This document shows, piece after piece, positions 10,094 to 18,672 of a stretch of DNA of 64,000 nucleotides. The notes under the pieces were generated by a model that did not search any database, had not been told where the DNA came from, and was given only the letters and a program-made list of their open reading frames with translations. This stretch comes from Streptococcus pneumoniae. GTDB lineage: Bacteria > Bacillota > Bacilli > Lactobacillales > Streptococcaceae. Each line of letters starts with the position of its first letter. Positions within the stretch are counted from its first letter, which is position 1. A program made the position numbers and the translations under genes. Location of the stretch: contig NZ_CRPU01000006.1 of NCBI RefSeq assembly GCF_001096185.1, positions 57,208 to 121,207 of the forward strand, given 5' to 3'.

Positions 10094-10094
10094 A

Positions 10095-10141
10095 AGAATA
10101 GAAAAATCCCGTCTCATGACAGGATTTCTCTATTCTTTTTT
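10095..10141. terminator. Bidirectional terminator between convergent genes
   Basis: A 15-base stem with one mismatch (10095-10109 with 10122-10136) is followed by a T-run on the + strand and preceded by A-rich sequence. It serves the ABC-F gene and the converging exporter gene; the exporter's stop codon lies inside the hairpin. Confidence 0.8.
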
Positions 10142-11314
10142 GGTTTCTTGATGAAAGATATTTTGCCAGGTTTCGTGGCGACGCCAGATACTGGTATGGA
10201 TGATACCATCTAACTCATAGGAGATGAGTTTGGTCTTCTGACTGATGGAAGTGATCTGAATATCCTTGATAGCGGAATTAAAGTCTTTTTCGGCTTTATA
10301 GGCCTCTTTATCCATCTGCTCTCCATCTTGACGAATATAGACAAAATCGTCAGCCAAGAGTTCTTCCAGTTGATTTCCTTGGTCAATCAATTGCTCGCGC
10401 ATAAGCAATTTTTTATAGACGTTATCTAAAATTTCATCCTCAGGGATAGGTGCCGGTTCAATATGAACATCGGTATCAAAAACCCCAAAACGTTCTTCCA
10501 GCATAGACTCGACCTGATCCGCGATTTCATGACTTTCAAAAACAGACAAGTCAGGATTCATTTCTAGCGTAATATCAAGGTAGATGTTGCTACCGTAGGT
10601 GCGACCTCTTTGCGACTTAACTTTGCTGATCTTGGGAATTTCCATAATGGCCTTTTGATACTCTTCAAGCAGACGGTCGTCAAAACCATCTGAAAGACTA
10701 AAGGAAGACTCGATAAAGATATCATAGGCAGTTTTCAAGATAAAGAAAGTGATGATGATGGCAACCAGTTTATCCACAATGGGATAATCGAAACTGCTGG
10801 CCAGGATGGCAATGGTAGTACCAAGTGAGGTGACAGCATCAGAAAGATTGTCCTTGGCGGCAGCCTTCAGGGCCTTGGAGTTGGATTTCTTACTGAGGCG
10901 AGTATTGTAGAGATAAACCACAAACATAATCGCTGCAGAAATGATTCCTAGAGTTGCACCAAGAGGATCAATGACCGTTTCTTCACGACTGAGAATCTTC
11001 TGAATGGTATCCCTTAGAACATCAAAGCCAACATAGAACATGATGATGGAAGTGATTAAGCTAGCCAAATCTTCAATCTTCCAGTGGCCAAAACGGTGGT
11101 CTCGGTCTGCAGGCTGGCGCGCCATCCGAATGCCAATCAAGAGGGCCACATTTCCAATGATGTCCGAGACGTTATTAAAACCATCGGCCACCAAACTGGA
11201 TGAATGAAGGAGGTGGCCTGTTGCTAATTTGGCTGCAGATAAGATCAAATAGGTTGAAATACTGATAATGGCCCCACGCTCAGCTAACTTGAGATTTGAG
11301 ATAGATTGCTTCAT
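10130..11314 (-). CDS. mntE: Cation diffusion facilitator, probable manganese exporter MntE
   Basis: A 394-residue CDF transporter. About six membrane segments lie in the first 210 residues. The transmembrane metal site is suggested by ADGFNNVSD and the later AAAKDNLSDAVTS, each with Asn/Asp four residues apart, the pattern of Mn-type rather than zinc-type (HxxxD) members. A cytosolic dimerisation domain follows, with an extra C-terminal region of about 100 residues. Pneumococcal MntE is known to export Mn2+; the identification rests on family plus the neighbouring manganese riboswitch. It is divergent from mgtA, with the riboswitch on the other side. Confidence 0.85.
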   Translation of the reverse strand: MKQSISNLKLAERGAIISISTYLILSAAKLATGHLLHSSSLVADGFNNVSDIIGNVALLIGIRMARQPADRDHRFGHWKIEDLASLITSIIMFYVGFDVLRDTIQKILSREETVIDPLGATLGIISAAIMFVVYLYNTRLSKKSNSKALKAAAKDNLSDAVTSLGTTIAILASSFDYPIVDKLVAIIITFFILKTAYDIFIESSFSLSDGFDDRLLEEYQKAIMEIPKISKVKSQRGRTYGSNIYLDITLEMNPDLSVFESHEIADQVESMLEERFGVFDTDVHIEPAPIPEDEILDNVYKKLLMREQLIDQGNQLEELLADDFVYIRQDGEQMDKEAYKAEKDFNSAIKDIQITSISQKTKLISYELDGIIHTSIWRRHETWQNIFHQETKKE

Positions 11315-11395
11315 TCAACTTCCTTTCTAGTCACATAGCATTTTACCATTATACTGGTTTTCAAGGGAAAATTCAAATAAGGCAGTTTTTACTCT

Positions 11396-11423
11396 TTGAA
11401 AACTTTTCAAAATTTGGTATAAT
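11396..11423 (+). promoter_or_regulatory. Promoter of the riboswitch-mgtA transcript
   Basis: TTGAAA and TATAAT are separated by 16 bases, with TGG just before the -10. The predicted RNA start lies at about 11430, just before the riboswitch. Confidence 0.75.
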
Positions 11424-11431
11424 AGTACTAC

Positions 11432-11554
11432 TCAAGGGAGTAGCTGGCAGAAACCTGTGATAGTGTCGTCATTCCGAATTTCATACTGAAAAGTATGCTT
11501 TCCGGCACTATCTTAAACAGCGAGACTTGTTATGATTAACAGGTCTCTTTTTGT
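11432..11554 (+). promoter_or_regulatory. yybP-ykoY manganese riboswitch with terminator
   Basis: The leader carries the family hallmarks: gggagtagct near the 5' side, aaacctgtg, a gatagtg/cactatc stem (11459-11465 with 11506-11512), an inner cat-act-gaaa-agt-atg hairpin, and the loop segment cttt-ccgg. It ends in a strong terminator, gagacttgtta (11522-11532) paired with taacaggtctc (11537-11547), then five T. Family knowledge: Mn2+ binding favours read-through, so mgtA is made when manganese is high. A riboswitch of this class before pneumococcal mgtA has been described. About 60 bases separate the terminator from the gene. Confidence 0.9.
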
Positions 11555-11617
11555 TTGTCGTGAAAAGATATGACAGAAAGAGAGTCTGTTTTGCACACAA
11601 TGTCAAGGAGGAGACAC

Positions 11618-14314
11618 ATGTCAAAAGAACAAAAACGCCAAGCGTTTTACACTCAGAGTCCTGAAGAGGTCTTGAATGCTGTAGATGCGACCGAGAAAGG
11701 TTTGTCATCAAGTGAGGCGGAAAAGCGCCTTGCAGAATTTGGCCACAATGAACTCGAAGAAGGCGAGAAACGATCAATCTTGGTCAAATTCATCGAGCAA
11801 TTTAAGGATTTGATGATTATCATCCTAGTTGCGGCAGCTATCTTGTCAGTCGTGACTTCTGGTGGGGAAGATATCGCAGATGCCATTATCATCTTAGCCG
11901 TGGTTATCATTAACGCTGCCTTTGGTGTTTACCAAGAAGGAAAAGCAGAAGAAGCCATCGAAGCTCTCAAATCTATGTCAAGTCCAGCTGCCCGCGTTCT
12001 TCGTGATGGACACATGGCAGAGATTGACTCTAAAGAATTGGTTCCTGGTGATATTGTTGCCCTCGAAGCTGGTGATGTAGTACCTGCAGACCTACGTTTA
12101 CTAGAAGCCAACTCTCTTAAAATCGAAGAAGCAGCTCTTACAGGTGAGTCTGTGCCAGTCGAAAAAGACTTGACAGTTGAACTTGCTGCAGATGCTGGTA
12201 TTGGTGACCGTGTCAATATGGCCTTCCAAAACTCAAACGTGACCTATGGTCGTGGGATGGGTGTTGTTGTCAATACAGGGATGTACACTGAAGTTGGTCA
12301 CATCGCTGGTATGCTTCAAGATGCGGATGAGACAGATACACCACTTAAACAAAACTTGAACAATCTTTCTAAGGTCTTGACTTATGCAATTTTGGTCATT
12401 GCCCTTGTTACTTTTGTAGTGGGTGTCTTCATTCAAGGGAAAAGTCCACTTGGTGAGTTGTTGACTTCTGTTGCCCTTGCTGTTGCAGCCATTCCAGAAG
12501 GACTTCCTGCTATCGTGACCATCGTTCTTTCCCTTGGTACTCAAGTTTTGGCAAAGCGAAACTCTATCGTTCGTAAGTTACCAGCAGTTGAAACACTTGG
12601 TTCAACGGAAATCATCGCTTCTGATAAGACTGGTACGCTGACTATGAACAAGATGACAGTCGAGAAAGTCTTCTACGATGCAGTCCTACATGACTCAGCT
12701 GACGACATTGAACTGGGTCTTGAAATGCCTCTTCTTCGTTCAGTTGTCTTGGCTAATGATACGAAAATCGATGTGGAAGGCAATCTAATTGGTGACCCAA
12801 CCGAAACAGCCTTCATCCAGTATGCCTTGGACAAGGGCTACGATGTTAAAGGATTTTTAGACAAATATCCTCGTGTAGCTGAATTGCCATTTGATTCTGA
12901 TCGTAAGCTCATGTCAACGGTTCATCCATTGCCAGATGGTAAATTCCTTGTGGCAGTCAAAGGTGCGCCAGACCAACTCTTAAAACGTTGTCTTCTTCGT
13001 GATAAGGCTGGGGATATTGCTCCGATTGATGAGAAGGTTACAAATCTCATTCATACAAACAATTCTGAAATGGCTCATCAAGCCTTGCGTGTCCTAGCAG
13101 GTGCTTATAAGATTATTGACAGCATTCCAGAAAACCTTACTTCTGAAGAGCTTGAAAATGATTTAATCTTTACTGGTTTGATTGGGATGATTGACCCTGA
13201 ACGTCCTGAAGCTGCTGAGGCTGTTCGTGTGGCTAAGGAAGCGGGAATTCGTCCAATCATGATTACGGGTGACCATCAAGACACTGCAGAAGCTATTGCC
13301 AAACGTTTGGGAATCATTGATGCAAATGATACAGAAGGCCACGTTTTAACTGGTGCTGAACTCAACGAACTATCTGATGAAGACTTTGAAAAAGTAGTGG
13401 GTCAATACTCTGTTTATGCCCGTGTGTCTCCAGAACACAAGGTTCGTATCGTCAAGGCTTGGCAAAAACAAGGTAAAGTCGTTGCCATGACAGGTGACGG
13501 TGTCAATGATGCACCAGCTCTGAAAACAGCCGATATCGGTATCGGTATGGGAATTACTGGTACAGAGGTTTCTAAGGGGGCTTCTGACATGATTCTTGCA
13601 GATGATAACTTTGCGACTATCATTGTTGCAGTTGAAGAAGGACGTAAGGTCTTCTCAAACATTCAAAAGACTATTCAGTACCTACTTTCTGCCAATACTG
13701 CTGAAGTATTAACCATCTTCCTATCAACCTTGTTTGGTTGGGATGTCTTGCAGCCAGTTCATCTTTTGTGGATCAACTTGGTAACCGATACCTTCCCAGC
13801 TATCGCTCTTGGTGTTGAACCTGCTGAGCCTGGTGTCATGAATCATAAACCACGTGGACGCAAGGCAAGCTTCTTCTCAGGTGGTGTTTTGAGTTCTATC
13901 ATCTATCAAGGTGTACTCCAAGCAGCTATTGTTATGAGTGTTTACGGCCTTGCCCTTCTTTACCCAGTGCATGTGGGGGACAATCATGCCATTCATGCAG
14001 ATGCCCTTACTATGGCCTTTGCAACCCTTGGTTTGATTCAGCTCTTCCATGCCTACAATGTCAAGTCTGTTTACCAATCCATCTTGACAGTTGGTCCATT
14101 CAAGTCTAAGACCTTCAACTGGTCCATCTTGGTATCCTTCATCCTTCTCATGGCAACAATTGTTGTAGAACCGCTTGAAGGAATCTTCCACGTAACCAAA
14201 CTAGATTTGTCACAATGGGGAATCGTCATGGCAGGAAGTTTCTCAATGATTATCATCGTCGAAATTGTTAAGTTTGTTCAACGTAAACTCGGTTTTGACA
14301 AGAATGCGATTTAA
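11618..14314 (+). CDS. mgtA: Cation-transporting P-type ATPase, MgtA/Ca2+-ATPase type
   Basis: An 898-residue P2-type ATPase. Visible are the actuator motif LTGESVPVEK, a membrane motif AAIPEGLPA, the phosphorylation site SDKTGTLTMNKM, the nucleotide-domain KGAPD, MITGDH, and the hinge MTGDGVNDAPALKTADIGIGMG, plus paired membrane helices at both ends. PEGLP and SERCA-like features point to calcium or manganese rather than heavy metals; the pneumococcal protein is reported to act in Ca2+ efflux during manganese stress. The ATG has gaggag six bases upstream; an upstream ATG at 11570 lacks support because it lies against the riboswitch terminator. Confidence 0.92.
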   Translation: MSKEQKRQAFYTQSPEEVLNAVDATEKGLSSSEAEKRLAEFGHNELEEGEKRSILVKFIEQFKDLMIIILVAAAILSVVTSGGEDIADAIIILAVVIINAAFGVYQEGKAEEAIEALKSMSSPAARVLRDGHMAEIDSKELVPGDIVALEAGDVVPADLRLLEANSLKIEEAALTGESVPVEKDLTVELAADAGIGDRVNMAFQNSNVTYGRGMGVVVNTGMYTEVGHIAGMLQDADETDTPLKQNLNNLSKVLTYAILVIALVTFVVGVFIQGKSPLGELLTSVALAVAAIPEGLPAIVTIVLSLGTQVLAKRNSIVRKLPAVETLGSTEIIASDKTGTLTMNKMTVEKVFYDAVLHDSADDIELGLEMPLLRSVVLANDTKIDVEGNLIGDPTETAFIQYALDKGYDVKGFLDKYPRVAELPFDSDRKLMSTVHPLPDGKFLVAVKGAPDQLLKRCLLRDKAGDIAPIDEKVTNLIHTNNSEMAHQALRVLAGAYKIIDSIPENLTSEELENDLIFTGLIGMIDPERPEAAEAVRVAKEAGIRPIMITGDHQDTAEAIAKRLGIIDANDTEGHVLTGAELNELSDEDFEKVVGQYSVYARVSPEHKVRIVKAWQKQGKVVAMTGDGVNDAPALKTADIGIGMGITGTEVSKGASDMILADDNFATIIVAVEEGRKVFSNIQKTIQYLLSANTAEVLTIFLSTLFGWDVLQPVHLLWINLVTDTFPAIALGVEPAEPGVMNHKPRGRKASFFSGGVLSSIIYQGVLQAAIVMSVYGLALLYPVHVGDNHAIHADALTMAFATLGLIQLFHAYNVKSVYQSILTVGPFKSKTFNWSILVSFILLMATIVVEPLEGIFHVTKLDLSQWGIVMAGSFSMIIIVEIVKFVQRKLGFDKNAI

Positions 14315-14326
14315 GGGAGGTTTTGG

Positions 14327-15118
14327 ATGTCAGCATATCAATTACCGACCGTATGGCAGGATGAAGCTAGTAATCAAGGAGCCTTTACGGGATTAAATAG
14401 ACCAACAGCAGGTGCCCGTTTCGAACAAGACTTGCCAAAAGGAGAACAGGCTTTTCAGCTTTATTCACTGGGAACACCAAATGGTGTGAAGGTCACTATC
14501 TTATTGGAAGAATTACAAGAAGCTGGTTTTGAGCAAGCGGCTTACGACTTGTATAAGATTGCTATCATGGATGGGGATCAATTTGGTTCAGACTTCGTAA
14601 AGCTCAATCCAAATTCAAAGATTCCAGCCTTATTGGACCAGTCAGGTACTGAAGATGTAAGAGTCTTTGAGTCTGCTCATATTCTCCTTTATCTTGCTGA
14701 GAAATTTGGAGCCTTTTTACCAAGTAATCCTGTGGAAAAGGTAGAAGTTTTGAATTGGCTATTCTGGCAAGCAGGTGCAGCACCTTTTCTAGGTGGGGGA
14801 TTTGGACATTTCTTCAATTATGCCCCTGAAAAATTGGAATATCCAATTAATCGTTTTACGATGGAAGTGAAACGCCAGTTGGATTTATTGGATAAGGAAT
14901 TGGCTAAGAAACCTTATATTGCAGGCAATGATTATACGATTGCAGATATTGCTATTTGGTCTTGGTATGGACAGTTAGTTCAAGGAAAGCTTTACCAAGG
15001 TTCTGCAAAATTCTTGGATGCCTCAAGTTATCAAAATCTAGTAAAATGGGCAGAAAAAATTGCCAATCGCCCAGCTGTTAAGCGTGGGATGGAAGTGACT
15101 TATAAAGAAATTAAGTAG
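14327..15118 (+). CDS. Glutathione S-transferase-like protein, YghU/YfcG type
   Basis: 263 residues with a thioredoxin-like N-domain and an all-helical C-domain. An N-terminal extension of about 45 residues and the TPNGVKV segment match the nu-class YghU group, which reduces disulfides or peroxides with glutathione. The C-domain has the conserved N-cap Asp motif YTIADIAIW. It starts 13 bases after mgtA and probably shares its transcript. Streptococci of this group import rather than make glutathione, so a redox role is plausible; the substrate is unknown. Confidence 0.85.
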   Translation: MSAYQLPTVWQDEASNQGAFTGLNRPTAGARFEQDLPKGEQAFQLYSLGTPNGVKVTILLEELQEAGFEQAAYDLYKIAIMDGDQFGSDFVKLNPNSKIPALLDQSGTEDVRVFESAHILLYLAEKFGAFLPSNPVEKVEVLNWLFWQAGAAPFLGGGFGHFFNYAPEKLEYPINRFTMEVKRQLDLLDKELAKKPYIAGNDYTIADIAIWSWYGQLVQGKLYQGSAKFLDASSYQNLVKWAEKIANRPAVKRGMEVTYKEIK

Positions 15119-15151
15119 CAAAAAAGTCATCTTCGGATGGCTTTTTGCTAC
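15114..15151 (+). terminator. Rho-independent terminator
   Basis: A long hairpin, gtagcaaaaaagtcatc paired around a ttcgg loop with gatggctttttgctac, begins at the stop codon of the transferase gene. It has internal T-rich sequence and ends the mgtA operon. Confidence 0.75.
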
Positions 15152-15167
15152 AGTTGAGGGAAAGGGC

Positions 15168-15204
15168 TTGCAGTTACCGTCTTTTGTGCTATAATTGCTA
15201 TAAT
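15168..15204 (+). promoter_or_regulatory. Promoter with two overlapping extended -10 boxes
   Basis: TTGCAG lies 16 bases before TATAAT (15190-15195). A second TGC-TATAAT (15199-15204) follows directly, so TGCTATAAT occurs twice with nine-base spacing. Two nearby transcription starts are expected before the deformylase-like gene. Confidence 0.6.
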
Positions 15205-15233
15205 ATAGTAAAAAACAAGAGGAGTGTGAGGAA

Positions 15234-15644
15234 GTGGAAAAGAAAATTGTGAAGGATATTTTGTTTTTATCTCAGGTATCTCAGCCGGCAAGTCAGGAAG
15301 ATCTGTATCTTGCCAGAGATTTGCAGGATACACTCTTAGCAAATCGTGAGACCTGTGTCGGTCTGGCTGCCAATATGATTGGGGTGCAGAAGCGCGTGAT
15401 TATTTTTAATCTTGGCTTGGTTCCCGTGGTCATGTTTAACCCAGTGCTCCTGTCCTCTGAAGGAGCTTATGAGACGGAAGAAGGATGTTTGTCCTTGACA
15501 GGTGTGAGACCTACTAAGCGTTATGAAACCATAAGGGTTGCTTATCGTGACAGCAAGTGGCAGGAACAGACCATTACCTTGACAGGCTTCCCAGCCCAGA
15601 TTTGCCAGCATGAACTGGATCACTTGGAAGGACGAATCATTTAG
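15234..15644 (+). CDS. Peptide deformylase-like protein (probably not a true deformylase)
   Basis: 136 residues of the Fe2+ peptide deformylase family. Metal ligands are present: EGCLS with Cys85, and HELDH with His126, Glu127 and His130. In motif I, usually G-x-G-L-A-A-x-Q, this protein reads CVGLAANM (41-48), so the active-site Gln that positions substrate is replaced by Met48 and the first Gly by Cys. Pneumococcus has two deformylase genes, of which only one is essential; this looks like the dispensable, divergent copy. The start is GTG behind gaggaa. The next gene starts 11 bases after the stop. Confidence 0.8.
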   Translation: MEKKIVKDILFLSQVSQPASQEDLYLARDLQDTLLANRETCVGLAANMIGVQKRVIIFNLGLVPVVMFNPVLLSSEGAYETEEGCLSLTGVRPTKRYETIRVAYRDSKWQEQTITLTGFPAQICQHELDHLEGRII

Positions 15645-15655
15645 GAGGAAAGCAA

Positions 15656-17251
15656 ATGAAACGAATAGTCTTTGAACTTATTTTTATCGCAACGACCTGG
15701 TATATCTTTTTACCGCCCCTTAACCTGACCAGCTGGGAATTTCTCTTTTTCCTCTGTGGGCATTTGCTGGTTGTGGCAATCTTATTTGGCTTTGGCAAGG
15801 GGATAAACCTTGTCAAAACGGTTCATGTGCGCCACGGCAAGGCGGAAGCTGCCTTAAATCTTGAAGGTTTCAAAATCAATCGGTTAGGGAAAGTTCTTTT
15901 AGCTTCTATTGGAGGAATTCTTCTCTTGGCAGCTTTGATTTCCTTGGTAACTTCCAGCATTTTTCAGGCTAAAAATTATGCCAATGTAGTCACGGTTACG
16001 GAAAAAGACTTTACTGAATTTCCTAAGAGTGATACCAGTAAGGTTCCTATTTTAGATAGAAGTACTGCTGAAAAAATTGGTGATCGCTACTTGGGTTCCC
16101 TAACGGATAAGGTGTCGCAGTACGTGGCAGCAGATACCTATACTCAACTAACGATTGATGGGAAGCCTTATCGAGTTACACCACTAGAATACGCAGATCC
16201 TATCAAATGGTTTAATAATCAAGCCAAGGGAATCGGCGAGTATATCAAGGTGGACATGGTAACCGGGAATGCGGACTTGGTGGACTTGAAGACACCAATC
16301 AAGTATTCGGACTCGGAGTATTTTAACCGCGATGTCAAACGTCACCTGCGCTTGAAGTACCCGACCAAAATCTTTAAAACTCCGTCATTTGAGGTGGACG
16401 ATGAGGGCAATCCTTTCTATGTAGCAACGGTTTACCAAAAGAAATTTGGGCTTGCGGTTCCTCGTCCAGTTTCAGTCATTATCTTGGATGCCACAAATGG
16501 AGAAACCAAGGAGTACAGCCTATCAGAAGTTCCAGAATGGGTGGACAGGGTTTATCCAGCTGAAGAAACTATTGAGCAAATCAACTACAACGGCAAGTAC
16601 AAGGACGGTTTCTGGAATGCCATGATTTCCAAGAAAAACGTGACTCAGACTACCAAGGGCTATAATTACTTGTCTATCGGCAATGACATCTACCTCTACA
16701 CAGGTGTGACATCGGCCAATGCAGATGAAAGTAATCTTGGTTTCATCCTAGAAAATATGCGAACAGGAGAAATAACCAAATACAGCTTAGCTTCTGCGAC
16801 CGAAGAATCAGCCCGTGAATCAGCCGAAGGTGCTGTTCAGGAGAAATCCTACAAGGCAACATTCCCAATCCTCATCAACCTCAATGACAAGCCTCTCTAC
16901 ATCATGGGCTTGAAGGACAATGCTGGCTTGGTCAAAGAGTATGCCCTGGTTGACGCAGTCGAATACCAAAATGTTATCGTAGCTACGACAGTGGAAGAGA
17001 TGCTCAGCAAGTATGCCAATAAAAACGACCTTGAAATTGACAATGAAACAACAGAAAGTATCAAGGGTGTGGTAGCAGACCTCAAATCAGCTGTTATCAA
17101 GGGAGACACCGTTTATTTCTTTAAAGTTGATGGCAAGATTTACAAGGTCAAGGCCTCTGTATCTGATGACCTCCCTTACCTTGAAAATGGTAAAACCTTC
17201 GAAGGTCAAGTAGGAAAAGACAACTATCTCAAGACCTTTAAAGTGCAGTAA
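15656..17251 (+). CDS. Uncharacterised streptococcal membrane-anchored protein
   Basis: 531 residues. Membrane segments appear at about 5-25, 28-48 and 80-103; the remaining 430 residues form a large, mostly polar and acidic extracytoplasmic part with many Tyr-containing beta-type stretches and no catalytic signature I recognise. The ribosome binding site (aggagg) is strong. It lies directly after the deformylase-like gene and probably shares its transcript. I do not recognise a function; the layout suggests an envelope protein. Confidence 0.7.
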   Translation: MKRIVFELIFIATTWYIFLPPLNLTSWEFLFFLCGHLLVVAILFGFGKGINLVKTVHVRHGKAEAALNLEGFKINRLGKVLLASIGGILLLAALISLVTSSIFQAKNYANVVTVTEKDFTEFPKSDTSKVPILDRSTAEKIGDRYLGSLTDKVSQYVAADTYTQLTIDGKPYRVTPLEYADPIKWFNNQAKGIGEYIKVDMVTGNADLVDLKTPIKYSDSEYFNRDVKRHLRLKYPTKIFKTPSFEVDDEGNPFYVATVYQKKFGLAVPRPVSVIILDATNGETKEYSLSEVPEWVDRVYPAEETIEQINYNGKYKDGFWNAMISKKNVTQTTKGYNYLSIGNDIYLYTGVTSANADESNLGFILENMRTGEITKYSLASATEESARESAEGAVQEKSYKATFPILINLNDKPLYIMGLKDNAGLVKEYALVDAVEYQNVIVATTVEEMLSKYANKNDLEIDNETTESIKGVVADLKSAVIKGDTVYFFKVDGKIYKVKASVSDDLPYLENGKTFEGQVGKDNYLKTFKVQ

Positions 17252-17272
17252 AAATAGGTTTTCTCAGAAAGT

Positions 17273-17284
17273 ATATGTTATAAT
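17273..17284 (+). promoter_or_regulatory. Extended -10 promoter of the small membrane protein
   Basis: TGT-TATAAT, with the -10 at 17279-17284, lies 32 bases before the start codon. Confidence 0.5.
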
Positions 17285-17316
17285 AAGGTGAATTAATACT
17301 AATGGAGGACAAACAA

Positions 17317-17481
17317 ATGGGGTTTTATTTAATGGTTGCTTCAATGCTACTTGGGTTGTTCGCTTTGAAGATAGGTTTTTCTCAGTTCAAGGAGAAAAAA
17401 GATAAATTCTTATCTATCTTAACAAGCTTAGCTGGGCTAGCCCTTGTTCTCGTGGCTGTCTGGTTAGGATGGCCAAAATAA
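17317..17481 (+). CDS. Small membrane protein, 54 residues
   Basis: A short ORF with a strong ribosome binding site (ggagg, eight bases before ATG), its own extended -10 promoter and a terminator directly after it. The product starts MGFYLMVASM, has two hydrophobic segments (about residues 2-20 and 33-51) separated by a charged KEKKDK turn, and ends WLGWPK. It is likely a hairpin-shaped inner-membrane protein. Function unknown. Too small for many gene finders. Confidence 0.75.
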   Translation: MGFYLMVASMLLGLFALKIGFSQFKEKKDKFLSILTSLAGLALVLVAVWLGWPK

Positions 17482-17488
17482 ACAGAGA

Positions 17489-17513
17489 AGCCTCGGTTAA
17501 ACCGAGGTTTTTC
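17489..17513 (+). terminator. Rho-independent terminator
   Basis: A perfect cctcggtt / aaccgagg hairpin is followed by five T, ten bases after the small ORF. Confidence 0.8.
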
Positions 17514-17617
17514 ATACTCTTCGAAAATCTCTTCAAACCACGTCAGCTTCACCTTGCCGTACTCAAGTACAGCCTGCGGCTAGCTTCCTAGTTTGCTCTT
17601 TGATTTTCATTGAGTAT
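17514..17617 (+). repeat. BOX element, short form without boxB
   Basis: It begins atactcttcgaaaatctctt, includes the accacgtcagc core, and ends ttgattttcattgagtat. The middle boxB is missing and only a short joining hairpin (gtactcaagtac) is present. It lies directly after the terminator and before yaaA. Confidence 0.93.
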
Positions 17618-17629
17618 CAGATGAATTTC

Positions 17630-17658
17630 TTGGTTGTGGCTAAAAAATATGCTACACT
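17630..17658 (+). promoter_or_regulatory. Promoter of yaaA, placing the RNA start at the ATG
   Basis: TTGGTT and TACACT are separated by 17 bases. The -10 ends six bases before the ATG, so the transcript should begin at or within a base of the start codon and no Shine-Dalgarno site fits. Confidence 0.6.
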
Positions 17659-17664
17659 ATCAAT

Positions 17665-18393
17665 ATGAAAATTTTAATCCCAACAGCAAAAGAAATGAAC
17701 ACAAACTTGCCAAGTATCGAAGCTACTCCTTTAAAACCAGAAAGTCAGGCTGTGCTTGATGCCTTGGCCCTCTATTCTGCTAGTCAATTGGAGAGTTTTT
17801 ACAAGGTATCAGCCGAGAAGGCGGAGGAAGAATTTCAACATATCCAAGCTTTGAAAAGGCAAACTGCTCAACACTATCCAGCCTTGAAACTTTTTGATGG
17901 GCTTATGTACCGCCATATCAAGCGAGATAAATTGACCGAGGCGGAACAAGCCTATCTTGAAAATCATGTCTTCATTACCTCAGCTTTGTACGGAGTTGTT
18001 CCAGCCTTGTCACCTATGGCACCTCACCGTTTGGACTTTTTGATGAAGTTAAAAGTTGCAGGTAAGACTTTGAAGAGCTATTGGAAGGCAGCCTATGATG
18101 AGGCTATGAATGGTGAAGACCTAATTTTCTCCCTCTTGTCGTCCGAGTTTGAGACTGTATTTTCTAAGGAAATCAGAGAAAAAATGGTGACCTTCAAATT
18201 TATGGAGGATAGAGGTGGACAGCTGAAAATTCACTCAACCATTTCCAAGAAAGCGCGTGGTGCCTTCCTAACATCTCTGATAGAAAATCAAGTACAAACT
18301 GTGGAGGAAGCTCGTCGATTAAGCTTTGCAGGATTTAACTACCGAGAAGACCTGTCCCAGCCACAGGAATTGGTTTTTGTTAAGGAAGTATGA
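17665..18393 (+). CDS. yaaA: YaaA family peroxide-stress protein
   Basis: A 242-residue DUF328/UPF0246 protein. It opens with the family's MKILIPTAKEMN, contains FDGLMYRHI and YGVVPALSPMAPHRLDF, and ends in the expected strand-helix region with GAFL and FNYRE. In E. coli YaaA limits free iron during peroxide stress, and structural work shows a DNA-binding fold. Pneumococcus makes abundant H2O2, so such a role is plausible. There is no ribosome binding site; the promoter geometry suggests leaderless translation. Confidence 0.9.
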   Translation: MKILIPTAKEMNTNLPSIEATPLKPESQAVLDALALYSASQLESFYKVSAEKAEEEFQHIQALKRQTAQHYPALKLFDGLMYRHIKRDKLTEAEQAYLENHVFITSALYGVVPALSPMAPHRLDFLMKLKVAGKTLKSYWKAAYDEAMNGEDLIFSLLSSEFETVFSKEIREKMVTFKFMEDRGGQLKIHSTISKKARGAFLTSLIENQVQTVEEARRLSFAGFNYREDLSQPQELVFVKEV

Positions 18394-18434
18394 AAAGATA
18401 TTTTGTATTGGACAATAGGTATCATCAGCTATTT

Positions 18435-18586
18435 TATACTCTTCGAAAATCTCTTCAAACCACGTCAGCTTCGCCTTGCCGTAGGTATGGTTACTGACTT
18501 CGTCAGTTCTATCTACAACCTCAAAGCAGTGCTTTGAGCAACCTACGGCTAGCTTCTTAGTTTGCTCTTTGATTTTCATTGAGTAT
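18435..18586 (+). repeat. BOX element with one boxB
   Basis: Both ends are intact (tactcttcgaaaatctcttc, ttttcattgagtat). The centre has the boxB hairpin words ctgacttcgtcag and gcagtgctttgagc. Confidence 0.95.
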
Positions 18587-18603
18587 TAGTTTATAAATGA
18601 GAA

Positions 18604-18659
18604 AAAAGCGAACAAGCTAATTTTCTGAGTGTCAGAAAAGCAGTCTTGTTCGCTTTTAT
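18604..18659. terminator. Bidirectional terminator
   Basis: A 13-base perfect stem, aaaagcgaacaag with cttgttcgctttt, encloses an inner ttttctg/cagaaaa hairpin. It lies between the BOX and the 3' end of the leftward reductase gene. Confidence 0.8.
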
Positions 18660-18672
18660 TATGTTAGTTTAG

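Noticed and set aside
11570-11617. Upstream ATG giving a 16-residue longer MgtA
   Set aside because: It lies just after the riboswitch terminator without a good ribosome binding site, while the ATG at 11618 has gaggag at proper spacing.
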